Source: Cytophaga sp. FL35
GTDB lineage: Bacteria; Bacteroidota; Bacteroidia; Flavobacteriales; Flavobacteriaceae
Assembly (NCBI RefSeq): GCF_014349235.1
Contig: NZ_JACSOH010000005.1
Location: 186,001 to 250,000, forward strand
Reading direction: 5' to 3'
DNA: 64,000 bases
In this document: piece after piece, positions 37,270 to 46,402 of the stretch
Layout of the letters: the number at the start of each line of letters is the position of its first letter
Position numbering within the stretch: position 1 is the stretch's first letter
Made by a program: the position numbers and the translations under genes
The notes under the pieces: model-generated
Database searches by the model: none
Seen by the model: only the letters and a program-made list of their open reading frames with translations
Told to the model about the DNA's origin: nothing

Positions 37270-38370
37270 TCATTGTTCTGTTCTAGAGCTAATTGTAAAA
37301 AGTTCTAAAACCTCTTCTTTACCGCGAAGCGGATGCGCTCCAACGGTCTTAAATCTAAATTTAGCCGATGGTTTCATTTGGCTGACCAGATTTTGAGATA
37401 AAAGAATATCAGTGTTCAATTGATTACAAAGACCTTGAATTCTTGCCGTGGTGTTCAAAACATCGCCCGTAAAAATGATATCCTTTTTTAGGTCCCCAAT
37501 TTCGCCCGTAGTTACCCTTCCTATGTGTAAACCTGCTTTAAACGTAGGAACCATGCCGTATTTATTTTGATAATGATTCGCTTGTGCATCCAATTTATCT
37601 TTCATGGCAACATAACAATCAATACAGAGGTTCAAACTTTGTTTTTGACTAACGCTCCATGTGAGTACAATTTCATCCCCTACATATTGATATATTTCTC
37701 CCGATGAATTGATGATGGCATCAGAAAAATCCTTGTAATAGTCCCTTAGTAATTGAAAATATTGTATGTGGCCCAATTTTTCTGCAATACGGGTAGATGA
37801 TTTCATATCAGCAAAAAGAAAGACTCGCTCTTCTTCTCTGGGTTTGTGATATTTACCGGTAAAAAAGTTCATAAGTACCCCATGACCAACATTCTCACTT
37901 ATCTCCGAGTAAAATAAGCTTATAAATAAACTAAACCCAAGGGAAACGGCCGTGCTTGCAAAATCTAGACTTACAAAAAAATTGGACAGCTTTTCAAGCA
38001 CTCTGGGGTGTAATGGAGATAACTCCAACTCCAAACCGGCAGCAATAGGATATACTATAATCATGACCAAGGTCAAGAATACCCCGTAAAAAACAACTTT
38101 CAAGAATATTTTTTTGAAAAACGATTTTTTGGAGAACAATCTACCCAACCAAAGTACTTCTAGCGCTCCAACGGTAAAACCGACGAGGGCTACGGCAATG
38201 CTAGCGAAAACAAATACCGAGGGAGTTAGGGTAATGGCGGCATCAGGGTTTAAATTCTGATGTTGTGTGGCCGCTTCTTGTATAAAAAGAATCAACCAGC
38301 CAATGACCAACCAGATAATACCATACGGTAGTATGCGTGTGAGGTTTCTTTTAAATTTAGGGCTCGGCAT
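37270..38370 (-). CDS. Membrane-bound class III adenylate/guanylate cyclase
   Basis: 366 residues with four predicted N-terminal membrane helices (about 12-165) and a C-terminal class III cyclase domain from about 180. Catalytic features are the metal Asp in FADMKSST and the second metal site YQYVGDEIVLTW, with later signatures HIGRVTTGEIGDLKKDIIFTGDVLNTTARIQ split over the domain. This four-helix layout is common in Bacteroidetes. Whether it makes cAMP or cGMP cannot be decided by eye. It is transcribed alone, divergent from the phosphoesterase. Confidence 0.88.
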   Translation of the reverse strand: MPSPKFKRNLTRILPYGIIWLVIGWLILFIQEAATQHQNLNPDAAITLTPSVFVFASIAVALVGFTVGALEVLWLGRLFSKKSFFKKIFLKVVFYGVFLTLVMIIVYPIAAGLELELSPLHPRVLEKLSNFFVSLDFASTAVSLGFSLFISLFYSEISENVGHGVLMNFFTGKYHKPREEERVFLFADMKSSTRIAEKLGHIQYFQLLRDYYKDFSDAIINSSGEIYQYVGDEIVLTWSVSQKQSLNLCIDCYVAMKDKLDAQANHYQNKYGMVPTFKAGLHIGRVTTGEIGDLKKDIIFTGDVLNTTARIQGLCNQLNTDILLSQNLVSQMKPSAKFRFKTVGAHPLRGKEEVLELFTISSRTEQ

Positions 38371-38480
38371 TGAAATTTGGTTGATTGTTCTAAAATAAGA
38401 TATTTCAAAAAATGATGATTATTAAATGAGCTATTTATAATCTTGTGTAAATTGCCTTTCTCACAAACAAACCATTGTAC

Positions 38481-39377
38481 ATGGGAAGAAGAAAATTTAT
38501 AAAACAGTCGTCCACAATCTGCGTATCCACCTTAATAGTTCCATTGGAGCCATATTTTATGGTTGATAGAAATATTAGAATTGGATTAGCTTCGGATTCC
38601 CATTATGCCGATAGGGAAGTGGCCGGTACCCGATTTTATAGGGGAGCATTGGAAAAAATGCAGGAGTTTGTTTCGGTTATGAATAAAGAAAAGGTGGACT
38701 TTGTTGTTCATTTGGGAGATTTTAAAGATGAGGACGAATCCAAGGAAGAACAAAAAACCCTTGGGTACCTTCAAAAGATAGAAACCGAATTTGTAAAGTT
38801 TGAAGGAGATACCTTTCATTGCATTGGCAACCATGATGTTGATAGCATCACCAAACAACAGTTTATTGCAAATGTGACCAATACTGGAATAGTTTCTGAT
38901 AAAGGATATTACTCTTTTGATAGAAACGGTTTTCATTTCATAGTCCTGGACGGAAACCACACCCAGGAGGGGAGAGACCATTTTTATAAACTAGGTCAAG
39001 ATTGGCAAGATACCAACCTAGGAAGGGAGCAACTGGATTGGTTGAAGAAGGATTTGGAAGGTAATACCTTGCCCGTAATGGTGTTTTGTCACCATCCTTT
39101 GTACGAGTTCTTTAGAGGTGAACATAAATATCATGTAAACGACTATCTTGAGGCCCAAGAACTTTTTGAGGCCTCCGGAAAGGTGCTAGCAGTTTTTCAG
39201 GGACATGTACATGCGGAGGACCATATTAGTAAAAATGGAATTCATTACTTGACCGTATTGGGAATGGTTGATTTTGAAGGCCTTGAAAACAATAGTTTTT
39301 CCGTGGTTGAAATAAAAGGAAACAAGCTAAAACTTAAGGGATACAAACGGTCTAGCTCCCATAGGTATGGGGTATAG
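38481..39377 (+). CDS. Tat-exported calcineurin-like metallophosphoesterase
   Basis: 298 residues with a twin-arginine signal (MGRRKFIKQSS) followed by a short hydrophobic segment. Metal-binding motifs in order: ASDSHYAD, HLGDFKDED, IGNHDVD, FCHHPLYE, GHVHAEDH, the full set for a dinuclear phosphoesterase. An upstream TTG at 38475 also gives an open frame, but ATG 38481 places the twin Arg correctly. The substrate may be a phosphodiester, a nucleotide or an organic phosphate; not determinable. Confidence 0.9.
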   Translation: MGRRKFIKQSSTICVSTLIVPLEPYFMVDRNIRIGLASDSHYADREVAGTRFYRGALEKMQEFVSVMNKEKVDFVVHLGDFKDEDESKEEQKTLGYLQKIETEFVKFEGDTFHCIGNHDVDSITKQQFIANVTNTGIVSDKGYYSFDRNGFHFIVLDGNHTQEGRDHFYKLGQDWQDTNLGREQLDWLKKDLEGNTLPVMVFCHHPLYEFFRGEHKYHVNDYLEAQELFEASGKVLAVFQGHVHAEDHISKNGIHYLTVLGMVDFEGLENNSFSVVEIKGNKLKLKGYKRSSSHRYGV

Positions 39378-39445
39378 GTGGAGTTACTAAATCTCTTTTA
39401 TTTGAAGTTTTGAGTTAAGAAAGGTGGGATTTTCTGAAATTTAAT

Positions 39446-39469
39446 AAAAAAGCCCCGCCATGGCGGGAC
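39446..39469 (-). terminator. Terminator of the susCD operon
   Basis: On the minus strand GTCCCGCCATGGCGGGGC is followed by six T. CCCGCCATGGCGGG (39454-39467) is a perfect palindrome, about 30 bases after the susD stop. Confidence 0.85.
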
Positions 39470-39498
39470 TAATCAATTTAACTAAAACTAACTACAAC

Positions 39499-41205
39499 TC
39501 AATATCCAAAATTTTGTTCTAAAGACGGTGCTTTTTCAATTTCCGATAACGGAATAGGTAGGTAATATTGTCTTTCAAACCAGGGTCTGTTTATTACGGT
39601 ATATTCTTCTGGCACTACACTACCATCTGTCAATTTGGTCCATTTAAGCCCTTGGACATCAAAACCAAGGTGCTCCGGTAACATCCATCTTCTTTCATCA
39701 TAAAAGTTATGTCCTTCAAAAGCTAGTTCAACTCTACGTTCCCTTCTAATAGCATCTAATAACTCCGTTCCACTAGCCATTATTATCGGTTGTAAGGCTC
39801 TTTTAGAGACCTTGTTTAGATACTCTAGAGCTACGGTTTCATTACCTACATGATAAGAAGCTTCCGCATAATTCAAGTATATTTCTGCCAATCGGTAAAG
39901 AATAAAAGGTCGGCCAGGGGATGTTTCTGTTAAACCAACAGACTCATCTTGAAATTTGCGGATGTTATATCCGGTTTTTGAAGAGTGAAGGACATTTCCA
40001 AGACCTTCTGGGGAATCTAACCCGTGCGGAAATATATTAACATCCTCTGAAAGAAAATATTCAACTTCCCTACCTCTAAATTCAGCACCGTTAAAATTAA
40101 GGTTTGCATAATAACGCATTTCCCTACCAACATTAGGGTTCATAGGATCATAGCTGCCTTCTTGAGTAGAAGTACCATCAGACATGTTGTATTGAAGAAC
40201 ATAATTTAAGGTGGGTGAAGATAATGCCCAACCACCATAGCCACTGGGAGCCTGAGTTTGGTTCCAAAGAGAATTTACGTCTGTACCAAAGTCAAAAAGA
40301 TCGCTCCCATAAGGTCTAGCCCATAAAATATCTTGATGAACTTCTAAAAACAGGTTTCTATAATCTGCTGCATTTGTTACCTCCAGCAAATCTCTATTGC
40401 CTACTAAATCTATAACCGCTTTGGCAGCGTCGGCCGCATCCTCCCATTTAGTTGCGCTTGTATAATCATATAGGGGTCCATTGGGAATGGTTTGTGGATT
40501 GTGCAGCTCACTTGCTGCATATAATAATGTTCTAGACTTAACTGCAAGTGCGGCTAGTTTGGTTGCTCTGCCAAACTCCGTATCCGGTCTTGTTTCTGGA
40601 AGATCTGCAGCTGCAGCATCTAGTTCGGAAACTATATAATTTACACATTCTTCATAGGTATTTCTAGGAATGTCAAATGTTTCGGCATCAAAACCTACAG
40701 TTTCTTTTATCAAAGGTACTGCACCATATAGTCTAGTCAATTTAAAATACAGGTTAGCCCGTAGAAAACGCATTTCGGCCTTAAGAATACGTATTTCGTC
40801 CGGAGAATCCTCGGCAGCGGGCGAATCGTCAATTTTGTCAAAAAATAAATTGATTTCTCTAATGTAGCTGTAATATGTAGTCCACTTATTGTTAAAGTCA
40901 CCTACATTGGCCGGATTCCAGCCCCTTCTTAGTCCTAAGCGGTCTAAATCCCTAAAATTGAATTTGGCTTCAAATGAACCGTTCTCAATATTGTACCTTC
41001 TGGACCACCAAATAGTCTTGTTCAATCCCCAGCTTTCTGTACTATTGTAGTTTGTTAGGGCTAAATTGGTAACTTGATCAATATCACTGTACACAAATTC
41101 TTCGGTAAAGGAATCTGCCGCGTCTATTTCTAATGATTCTTCACAACTAATGTTCGCTAGGAAGAGCAGTCCTAAAAAAGCGATGTATATATTATTTGTT
41201 TTCAT
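39499..41205 (-). CDS. susD: SusD/RagB-family surface glycan-binding lipoprotein
   Basis: 568 residues. Lipoprotein signal with lipobox LANISC near 16-21. TPR-rich SusD fold, with the N-terminal SusD-like region and the C-terminal RagB region ending in AIRRERRVELAFEGHNFYDERRW and a YLPIPLSEIE tail, both strong family markers. It caps the SusC pore and binds oligosaccharide on the cell surface. It lies 16 bases after susC in the same operon. The context (sulfatases, anhydro-galactose enzymes) suggests sulfated galactan oligosaccharides such as carrageenan fragments. Confidence 0.95.
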   Translation of the reverse strand: MKTNNIYIAFLGLLFLANISCEESLEIDAADSFTEEFVYSDIDQVTNLALTNYNSTESWGLNKTIWWSRRYNIENGSFEAKFNFRDLDRLGLRRGWNPANVGDFNNKWTTYYSYIREINLFFDKIDDSPAAEDSPDEIRILKAEMRFLRANLYFKLTRLYGAVPLIKETVGFDAETFDIPRNTYEECVNYIVSELDAAAADLPETRPDTEFGRATKLAALAVKSRTLLYAASELHNPQTIPNGPLYDYTSATKWEDAADAAKAVIDLVGNRDLLEVTNAADYRNLFLEVHQDILWARPYGSDLFDFGTDVNSLWNQTQAPSGYGGWALSSPTLNYVLQYNMSDGTSTQEGSYDPMNPNVGREMRYYANLNFNGAEFRGREVEYFLSEDVNIFPHGLDSPEGLGNVLHSSKTGYNIRKFQDESVGLTETSPGRPFILYRLAEIYLNYAEASYHVGNETVALEYLNKVSKRALQPIIMASGTELLDAIRRERRVELAFEGHNFYDERRWMLPEHLGFDVQGLKWTKLTDGSVVPEEYTVINRPWFERQYYLPIPLSEIEKAPSLEQNFGY

Positions 41206-41221
41206 TTTTTCTCAATTAATA

Positions 41222-44200
41222 TTAGAAATTAAAGTTTAACCCAATACTATAAGTCTTAATTGGGGTATAGGTGGCATTTCTAAAGTTGTTATACCCCGTA
41301 GCCTCCGGGTCTAAACCTAAATCATAGATGTCCGAGAAAAAGGTTGCTAAATTGTATCCTCTTGCGAAGATTCTAATATCCCCAATCTGGGTTATGTTTT
41401 TAGGGATAGTGTAGCCCACCTCTAATTCTTTTAGGCGTACAAAGGATGCGTCTTGATACCAAAGATCAGCTCCTTGAAAGACCTCCACGTTACCATTTTG
41501 ATTACCGTTGATACCATCTCCCTGAGGAAATGCTCTTGGAAAATTCGAATCTCTGTTGGAAGGGGTCCAACGTTGATCGAATACAAACTCTGGTTTGGCC
41601 CCCCCTTGGTCAAAGAACACAAGAGTTTCTGCTTGGGCCTGACCTTGAAACAAGAAATTTAAAGCGAAGTTCTTATAGGTGAACCCTCCATACACCCCGT
41701 ATTGTATTTGAGGTATATTGGAACTTCCAACTCTTTTACGGTCATCGGCATTAATAATGCCATCGTTGTTGGAATCTTGATAAAAGATATCTCCTTCTTG
41801 AGAACCGTCCAATTTGGCTTGGGCACCATCAACTTGGGCTTGATCCCTAAAAATCCCATTTGTTGGATAGATAACATAGGAATCAATGGGCATGCCTTCC
41901 CTTCTTAAACTTTCTTGAACATTTTCTCCTTCTGCCAGAAAGACTACCTCATTTTTTGCCTGGGAGAAGTTCATGCCTAAATTATAATTGAGGTCATTAC
42001 CAATTACATCGTTCCATGCCAACTCAAATTCAAAGCCGTAATTTTTTACCTCTCCAAAGTTCTCCGCCGGTAAATTAAATCCTAGGTAATCTGGAATAGC
42101 TGCTTGTCGCTGCGCCAATATATCCTCTCTGAGCTGATAAAAATAGTTGACATCTCCCGATAATTTACTGTCAAAAAGGCTGAAGCTCAACCCAATGTTT
42201 TGCATATTCGCCGTTTCCCAAGTAACATCTGGATTAGCGGTTGTTGAAGAACTAAAACCATTAACCAGTACTCCAGGGGAACCAATTATAAAATAATCTG
42301 GTTGGGCAACATCAAAATTAGGATTACCATTTGTGGTAGATACACCATAATCATAGAGGGTTAACCATTGGTTGGGGGCAATCCTGTCATTTCCCATTTT
42401 AGACCAAGAACCTCTAAGTCTTAAAGAGTTGATCCATGAAGCATCTTCTAAAAAGTTTTCTTTATCTATGGCCCATGAAGCCGCAATACTTGGAAAGGTC
42501 CCGTATCGCTTACCAGGTCCAAATGCACTTGACCCATCGTGACGTACCGTGAGGTCTATGAAATATTTCTTTTTAAAATCATAGGACAAGGAACCAAAGA
42601 AGTCCATTCGGGCAAATTCGCTTCTAATTCCTGAGGACTGCTGTTGCTCTGAACCTCCCGCAAAAAGCTCTGGTCGGTCATTGGAAGGAAAACCCTGGCG
42701 CTGTGCAAAAAAGGTCCTGGTATCAGAGTCCAAACGTTCAGTTCCTATAAAAGTGTTTATGGAGTGATTGTCTCCAAATATTTTGGAATAACGAATGGTG
42801 GCGTTTACCAAAGTCTCATCATATTTCCAGAAAGATTCCCGTAGAATACGGTTTTGTCCTTGTTGGGAAAAGCCGGTTGAGGGTATATATTCGCCTGTAC
42901 CATCTTGAAATGTATATACGGTCCATGGCGTGTACCAATCTTTTGCATCATTATTCATTTTGCGAACACCCAAAAAACCGTTGAGGCTCAATCCATCTAT
43001 TAGCTTGTCTAGATTGATATCTAATGAAAACTTAGACCTTAAGTCTGTATCCTTCCTATTTACGAAACCAGATTCTGTACTGGACATTACAAGTGGATTC
43101 TGGCCGTTTTCTCCACCAAAGCCCGGTAATCCATTAGGGTAGACCCCTACTTCAGTTGGTAGGTTTGTAAAAATGTGCTTGTAAATATTTCCATCATCTA
43201 CACCAGGTCTGTTCCTATCACCAAACCTTCCTAATAGATCAACGCCTAATTTTATATCCTCAGTAATCTTAATATCTAAATTGGAGCGTACCTGTTTCTG
43301 ATTGAATTTTAACGACCCTGAGCGGTATAACCCTTCTTGACTAAGCAAATCGCCACTTACAAAATATTTGACTGCTTCTGTCCCACCTGATACAGATAAG
43401 GTATTTCTGGTTTCTGGAGAGGTTTTTGCGAAGGTCAAAGCGGCCCAGTCAGTATTTGGGAAATTAATAGGGTCGTTTCCGGAAGCGTAGCCGTTTATTT
43501 GGTCTTGACTAAAAGGTAAATCGGTTCCAGCGCGTTGGGCAATTTCATTTTCATATATGGCATACTGCTCAGATGTCATCAAGTTCGGTAACTTGGTAAA
43601 GGAAGACATGTTATATGAAGAGGTAAAATTGATTTTTGGTTTTCCTTGAGAACCTCTTTTCGTGGTAATCAAAATTACTCCATTTGCCGCTCGAGAACCA
43701 TAAATGGCAGCGGCCCCATCTTTCAATACTGTTAAGGATGCAATATCCTGAGGAGAAAGATTGGAGAATGAACCAGCTTGGATACCGTCTATTAATATTA
43801 ATGGTGAGTTGTTATTCAAGGTAGATTTACCTCTAATTAGTATGGTAGTGGCGTCATCGTCTGTATTTCCACCACCGCCATTACCGGCACCAGGAACTCC
43901 CCCACGGTCACTAATTATAAGACCTGAGGCTCGCCCAGCTAGAGACTTTGCTAAATCTTTATTGGAAGATTGTTCTATTGCCTTACTATCTATTGTACTC
44001 ACAGATCCCGTTACTTCGCCCTTATTTCTTGTGGTATAGCCTAGTACTACTACCTCTTCTAGTTTTGATGCATCTTCGGTCATAAGCACGTTTATGGTAC
44101 GTTTTCCGTTTACAGCTACCTCCTGCGTACCATATCCGATATATGAAAATGTTAAAACCGCATCTTCATTGTCTATCTCTAAACTATAATTTCCATCAAA

Positions 44201-44473
44201 GTCGGTGGTGGTTCCTTTTGTGGTGCCTTTTATGACTATAGTTACACCGGCCAACGGACCCAATTCATCGCTTACCGTTCCCGAAATGGAAGATTGAGCT
44301 ATTTGACTGCTATTTAGAACTGTATTTTTTGGTAGTGCAAAAGACTTATGATTTTCAAAAGCGTTAGCACTAGTTGAAATAAGAATAATTGAAGGAATTA
44401 ATAGTTTGAAAGCGCTCCATTTTTGAAAATGCTGTAAATAGCTTCTAGCATTATTTAATCTGTTTTTTTTCAT
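41222..44473 (-). CDS. susC: SusC-like TonB-dependent oligosaccharide transporter
   Basis: 1083 residues: long N-terminal signal (to about residue 40), carboxypeptidase-like domain (SGTVSDELGPLAGVTIVIKG from about 64), plug with the SusC signature (VVVLGYTTRNKGEVTGSVS; later ILIRGKSTLNNNSPLILIDG), and a beta-barrel ending in GLNFNF. It imports oligosaccharides across the outer membrane with the SusD protein. It is the first gene of its operon, with a 407-base upstream region carrying a direct-repeat operator candidate at 44647-44662. Confidence 0.95.
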   Translation of the reverse strand: MKKNRLNNARSYLQHFQKWSAFKLLIPSIILISTSANAFENHKSFALPKNTVLNSSQIAQSSISGTVSDELGPLAGVTIVIKGTTKGTTTDFDGNYSLEIDNEDAVLTFSYIGYGTQEVAVNGKRTINVLMTEDASKLEEVVVLGYTTRNKGEVTGSVSTIDSKAIEQSSNKDLAKSLAGRASGLIISDRGGVPGAGNGGGGNTDDDATTILIRGKSTLNNNSPLILIDGIQAGSFSNLSPQDIASLTVLKDGAAAIYGSRAANGVILITTKRGSQGKPKINFTSSYNMSSFTKLPNLMTSEQYAIYENEIAQRAGTDLPFSQDQINGYASGNDPINFPNTDWAALTFAKTSPETRNTLSVSGGTEAVKYFVSGDLLSQEGLYRSGSLKFNQKQVRSNLDIKITEDIKLGVDLLGRFGDRNRPGVDDGNIYKHIFTNLPTEVGVYPNGLPGFGGENGQNPLVMSSTESGFVNRKDTDLRSKFSLDINLDKLIDGLSLNGFLGVRKMNNDAKDWYTPWTVYTFQDGTGEYIPSTGFSQQGQNRILRESFWKYDETLVNATIRYSKIFGDNHSINTFIGTERLDSDTRTFFAQRQGFPSNDRPELFAGGSEQQQSSGIRSEFARMDFFGSLSYDFKKKYFIDLTVRHDGSSAFGPGKRYGTFPSIAASWAIDKENFLEDASWINSLRLRGSWSKMGNDRIAPNQWLTLYDYGVSTTNGNPNFDVAQPDYFIIGSPGVLVNGFSSSTTANPDVTWETANMQNIGLSFSLFDSKLSGDVNYFYQLREDILAQRQAAIPDYLGFNLPAENFGEVKNYGFEFELAWNDVIGNDLNYNLGMNFSQAKNEVVFLAEGENVQESLRREGMPIDSYVIYPTNGIFRDQAQVDGAQAKLDGSQEGDIFYQDSNNDGIINADDRKRVGSSNIPQIQYGVYGGFTYKNFALNFLFQGQAQAETLVFFDQGGAKPEFVFDQRWTPSNRDSNFPRAFPQGDGINGNQNGNVEVFQGADLWYQDASFVRLKELEVGYTIPKNITQIGDIRIFARGYNLATFFSDIYDLGLDPEATGYNNFRNATYTPIKTYSIGLNFNF

Positions 44474-44646
44474 AATTTACATTTGTTAAGTTAGAGTCTT
44501 GTAGTGCAGATTTGCTTTTATCCAAATCTGTAGTATTTATCATGTATGAAGTATTTCACTTCACTTCTTTCCCTCATACATATCATATTATGATTACAAA
44601 AGAATCATAAAATTGCACTGCTATTTTTGCGGATTTTATCATTTGG

Positions 44647-44662
44647 TAACATTATTTTAACC
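44647..44662 (+). promoter_or_regulatory. Candidate AraC operator upstream of susC
   Basis: TAACATTATTTTAACC: two TAAC half-sites 11 bases apart. The identical 16-mer occurs upstream of the RhaT-like gene (55693), with close variants at 50308 and 57077. It lies 174 bases upstream of the susC start. Confidence 0.55.
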
Positions 44663-44827
44663 AAAATGGAAAGAGTTAAATCATATCTCAATGATGGCTT
44701 GAAATGTTTATAGGTTATGAAGAAATATTGGATTTGACTACTTACTTAATTTTAGATACACCAGTGTATGGAGCATTTACTCGTATATCGATTGGGTTTT
44801 GGGACTGAGATTTTTTTAATAATAAAA

Positions 44828-44850
44828 GCCATGATATAAACTATCATGGC
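44828..44850 (-). terminator. Terminator of the sulfatase/GH127/dau operon
   Basis: A 9-bp perfect stem (GCCATGATA with TATCATGGC, loop of 5) lies 31 bases beyond the sulfatase stop and is followed on the minus strand by a T-rich tract. Confidence 0.8.
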
Positions 44851-44880
44851 CTTCTTAAAAATTTGGGATAGAAAAGAATC

Positions 44881-46362
44881 TCAGTTTTTATGGGCTGGTT
44901 GCACTAATTTATCTATTTCGAAGGTTTCATTATACATTGGCATGCGATTATTCTCCCATAACTCTTTGTCTTTAAGAGAATAATACCACAAAGGTTGAAT
45001 GAAGTCTTTGGTCCAATCTTCTGTCGTAGCCACCATTTGTTTTAATTTCTCCGGGTAACGCCCACTGAGGTTTTTCTTTTCCCCAATATCCTCTTTGAGA
45101 TTGTGTAAACGCCAAGGTTCATTGCCCATTCTAGTTATTTTCCAATCCCCTAATCTACCCCCTACATCACAGTAGCCTTCTCGATAACGAAGCGCGAAAA
45201 GCATCTCATTTTCACGTGGATTTGTTCTGTTCAATATATTAGATAAAATATTCTTTCCGTCCAGTTTTTTACCAACAGGAGGCTTGGATTTTGCCAATCC
45301 TAAAAAAGTGGGGTAGAGGTCAAGTGATGATACGGGAAAATTAAAGTTTTCATGTTCAGTTATTTTGTTTGGCCAATGAAAGAACATTGGTGTTCGGTAG
45401 CCACCCTCCCAAGTATCTCCTTTACTACCCTTTAAAGGATAATTGCTGGCTCCGTGATTGGTATTCCCTCCGTTGTCACTATAAAAAACTATTAGAGTGT
45501 TCTCGTATTGACTAGTTTCTTTTAAGGCTTTTACTATCTGACCTATTCCACGGTCTACGGCATATACCATTGCTGCATAGGTCTTTCTGTCTTTATTCTC
45601 AATACTAGAGAACTCCTTCAGGTCTGCTGGTTTTGCTTCTAATGGAACATGTGGCGCATTATAGGCTAAATAAATAAAGAAGGGTTGTTTTTTATTAGTT
45701 GCTGTTTTGATTTCGTTTACAGCTTCCCTTGAAAACGCGTCCGTTAAATATTCAGATTCATTTACACTATTTCCATTATGTTCTAGCGGAAGCACATAAT
45801 CTCGTATTTCTTTATTTCCAATAGCCAGTTGCTTACGATATACTTCTTGATATTCGTCAGGAAAATAATCATGACCGCCCCCCAAAAAACCGTAGAAATT
45901 ATTGAATCCTCTATTGTCGGGATGAAATTTTGGAGCAGCTCCCAAATGCCATTTACCTATGGCGCTGGTGTAATATCCTGCGTCCTGCAATGCTTTAGAC
46001 ACAAAAACCTCCTTTAGGGGAATGCCCATATTGTCTTTATCATCTTGGCTGCTGTTTTGGTATAAATTGTACGGTGTACCTGTTAGGTGTGGATATCTTC
46101 CTGTCATTATAGCCGATCGGCTGGGGCCACAAAATGGATGGGCAACATATGCAGATGTGAAAATAGTGCCAGTTTTTGCTAGTTTGTCCATTTCAGGGGT
46201 CCGTATGTCTTTTGAACCATTAAAACCAACATCGCCGTATCCTAAGTCATCACACAAGATCATTAAAATGTTTGGCCTGTCATCTTGGGCTTTGCTCCAT
46301 ATGCTACAACCCAATAGGGTAATACACAAAGCAAACTTTGCTTTTTTAGTTAAAATAGTCAT
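44881..46362 (-). CDS. Exported type I sulfatase (S1_19-like)
   Basis: 493 residues; signal peptide 1-25. Formylglycine sulfatase: NILMILCDDLGYGDVG supplies calcium-binding Asp residues and CGPSRSAIMTGR contains the C-x-P-S-R motif whose Cys matures to formylglycine. Conserved IGKWHLG and YSDNGG also occur. Length and motifs resemble the S1_19/N-acetylgalactosamine-sulfatase-like group; the subfamily is recalled, not computed. In this PUL it probably removes sulfate from carrageenan oligosaccharides in the periplasm. It is last in the operon, 40 bases after the second sulfatase. Confidence 0.92.
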   Translation of the reverse strand: MTILTKKAKFALCITLLGCSIWSKAQDDRPNILMILCDDLGYGDVGFNGSKDIRTPEMDKLAKTGTIFTSAYVAHPFCGPSRSAIMTGRYPHLTGTPYNLYQNSSQDDKDNMGIPLKEVFVSKALQDAGYYTSAIGKWHLGAAPKFHPDNRGFNNFYGFLGGGHDYFPDEYQEVYRKQLAIGNKEIRDYVLPLEHNGNSVNESEYLTDAFSREAVNEIKTATNKKQPFFIYLAYNAPHVPLEAKPADLKEFSSIENKDRKTYAAMVYAVDRGIGQIVKALKETSQYENTLIVFYSDNGGNTNHGASNYPLKGSKGDTWEGGYRTPMFFHWPNKITEHENFNFPVSSLDLYPTFLGLAKSKPPVGKKLDGKNILSNILNRTNPRENEMLFALRYREGYCDVGGRLGDWKITRMGNEPWRLHNLKEDIGEKKNLSGRYPEKLKQMVATTEDWTKDFIQPLWYYSLKDKELWENNRMPMYNETFEIDKLVQPAHKN

Positions 46363-46402
46363 ATCGTACGTGTTAATTTTATCTGATAGTTGCTTACTAT
46401 AC

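Larger units (their letters stand above)
44474..44880. promoter_or_regulatory. 407-bp region between susC and the sulfatase operon
   Basis: No gene is seen. It holds the susC promoter side (minus strand) with the TAAC direct repeat at 44647-44662, and the terminator of the upstream operon at 44828-44850. No clear TAnnTTTG element was found. Confidence 0.6.
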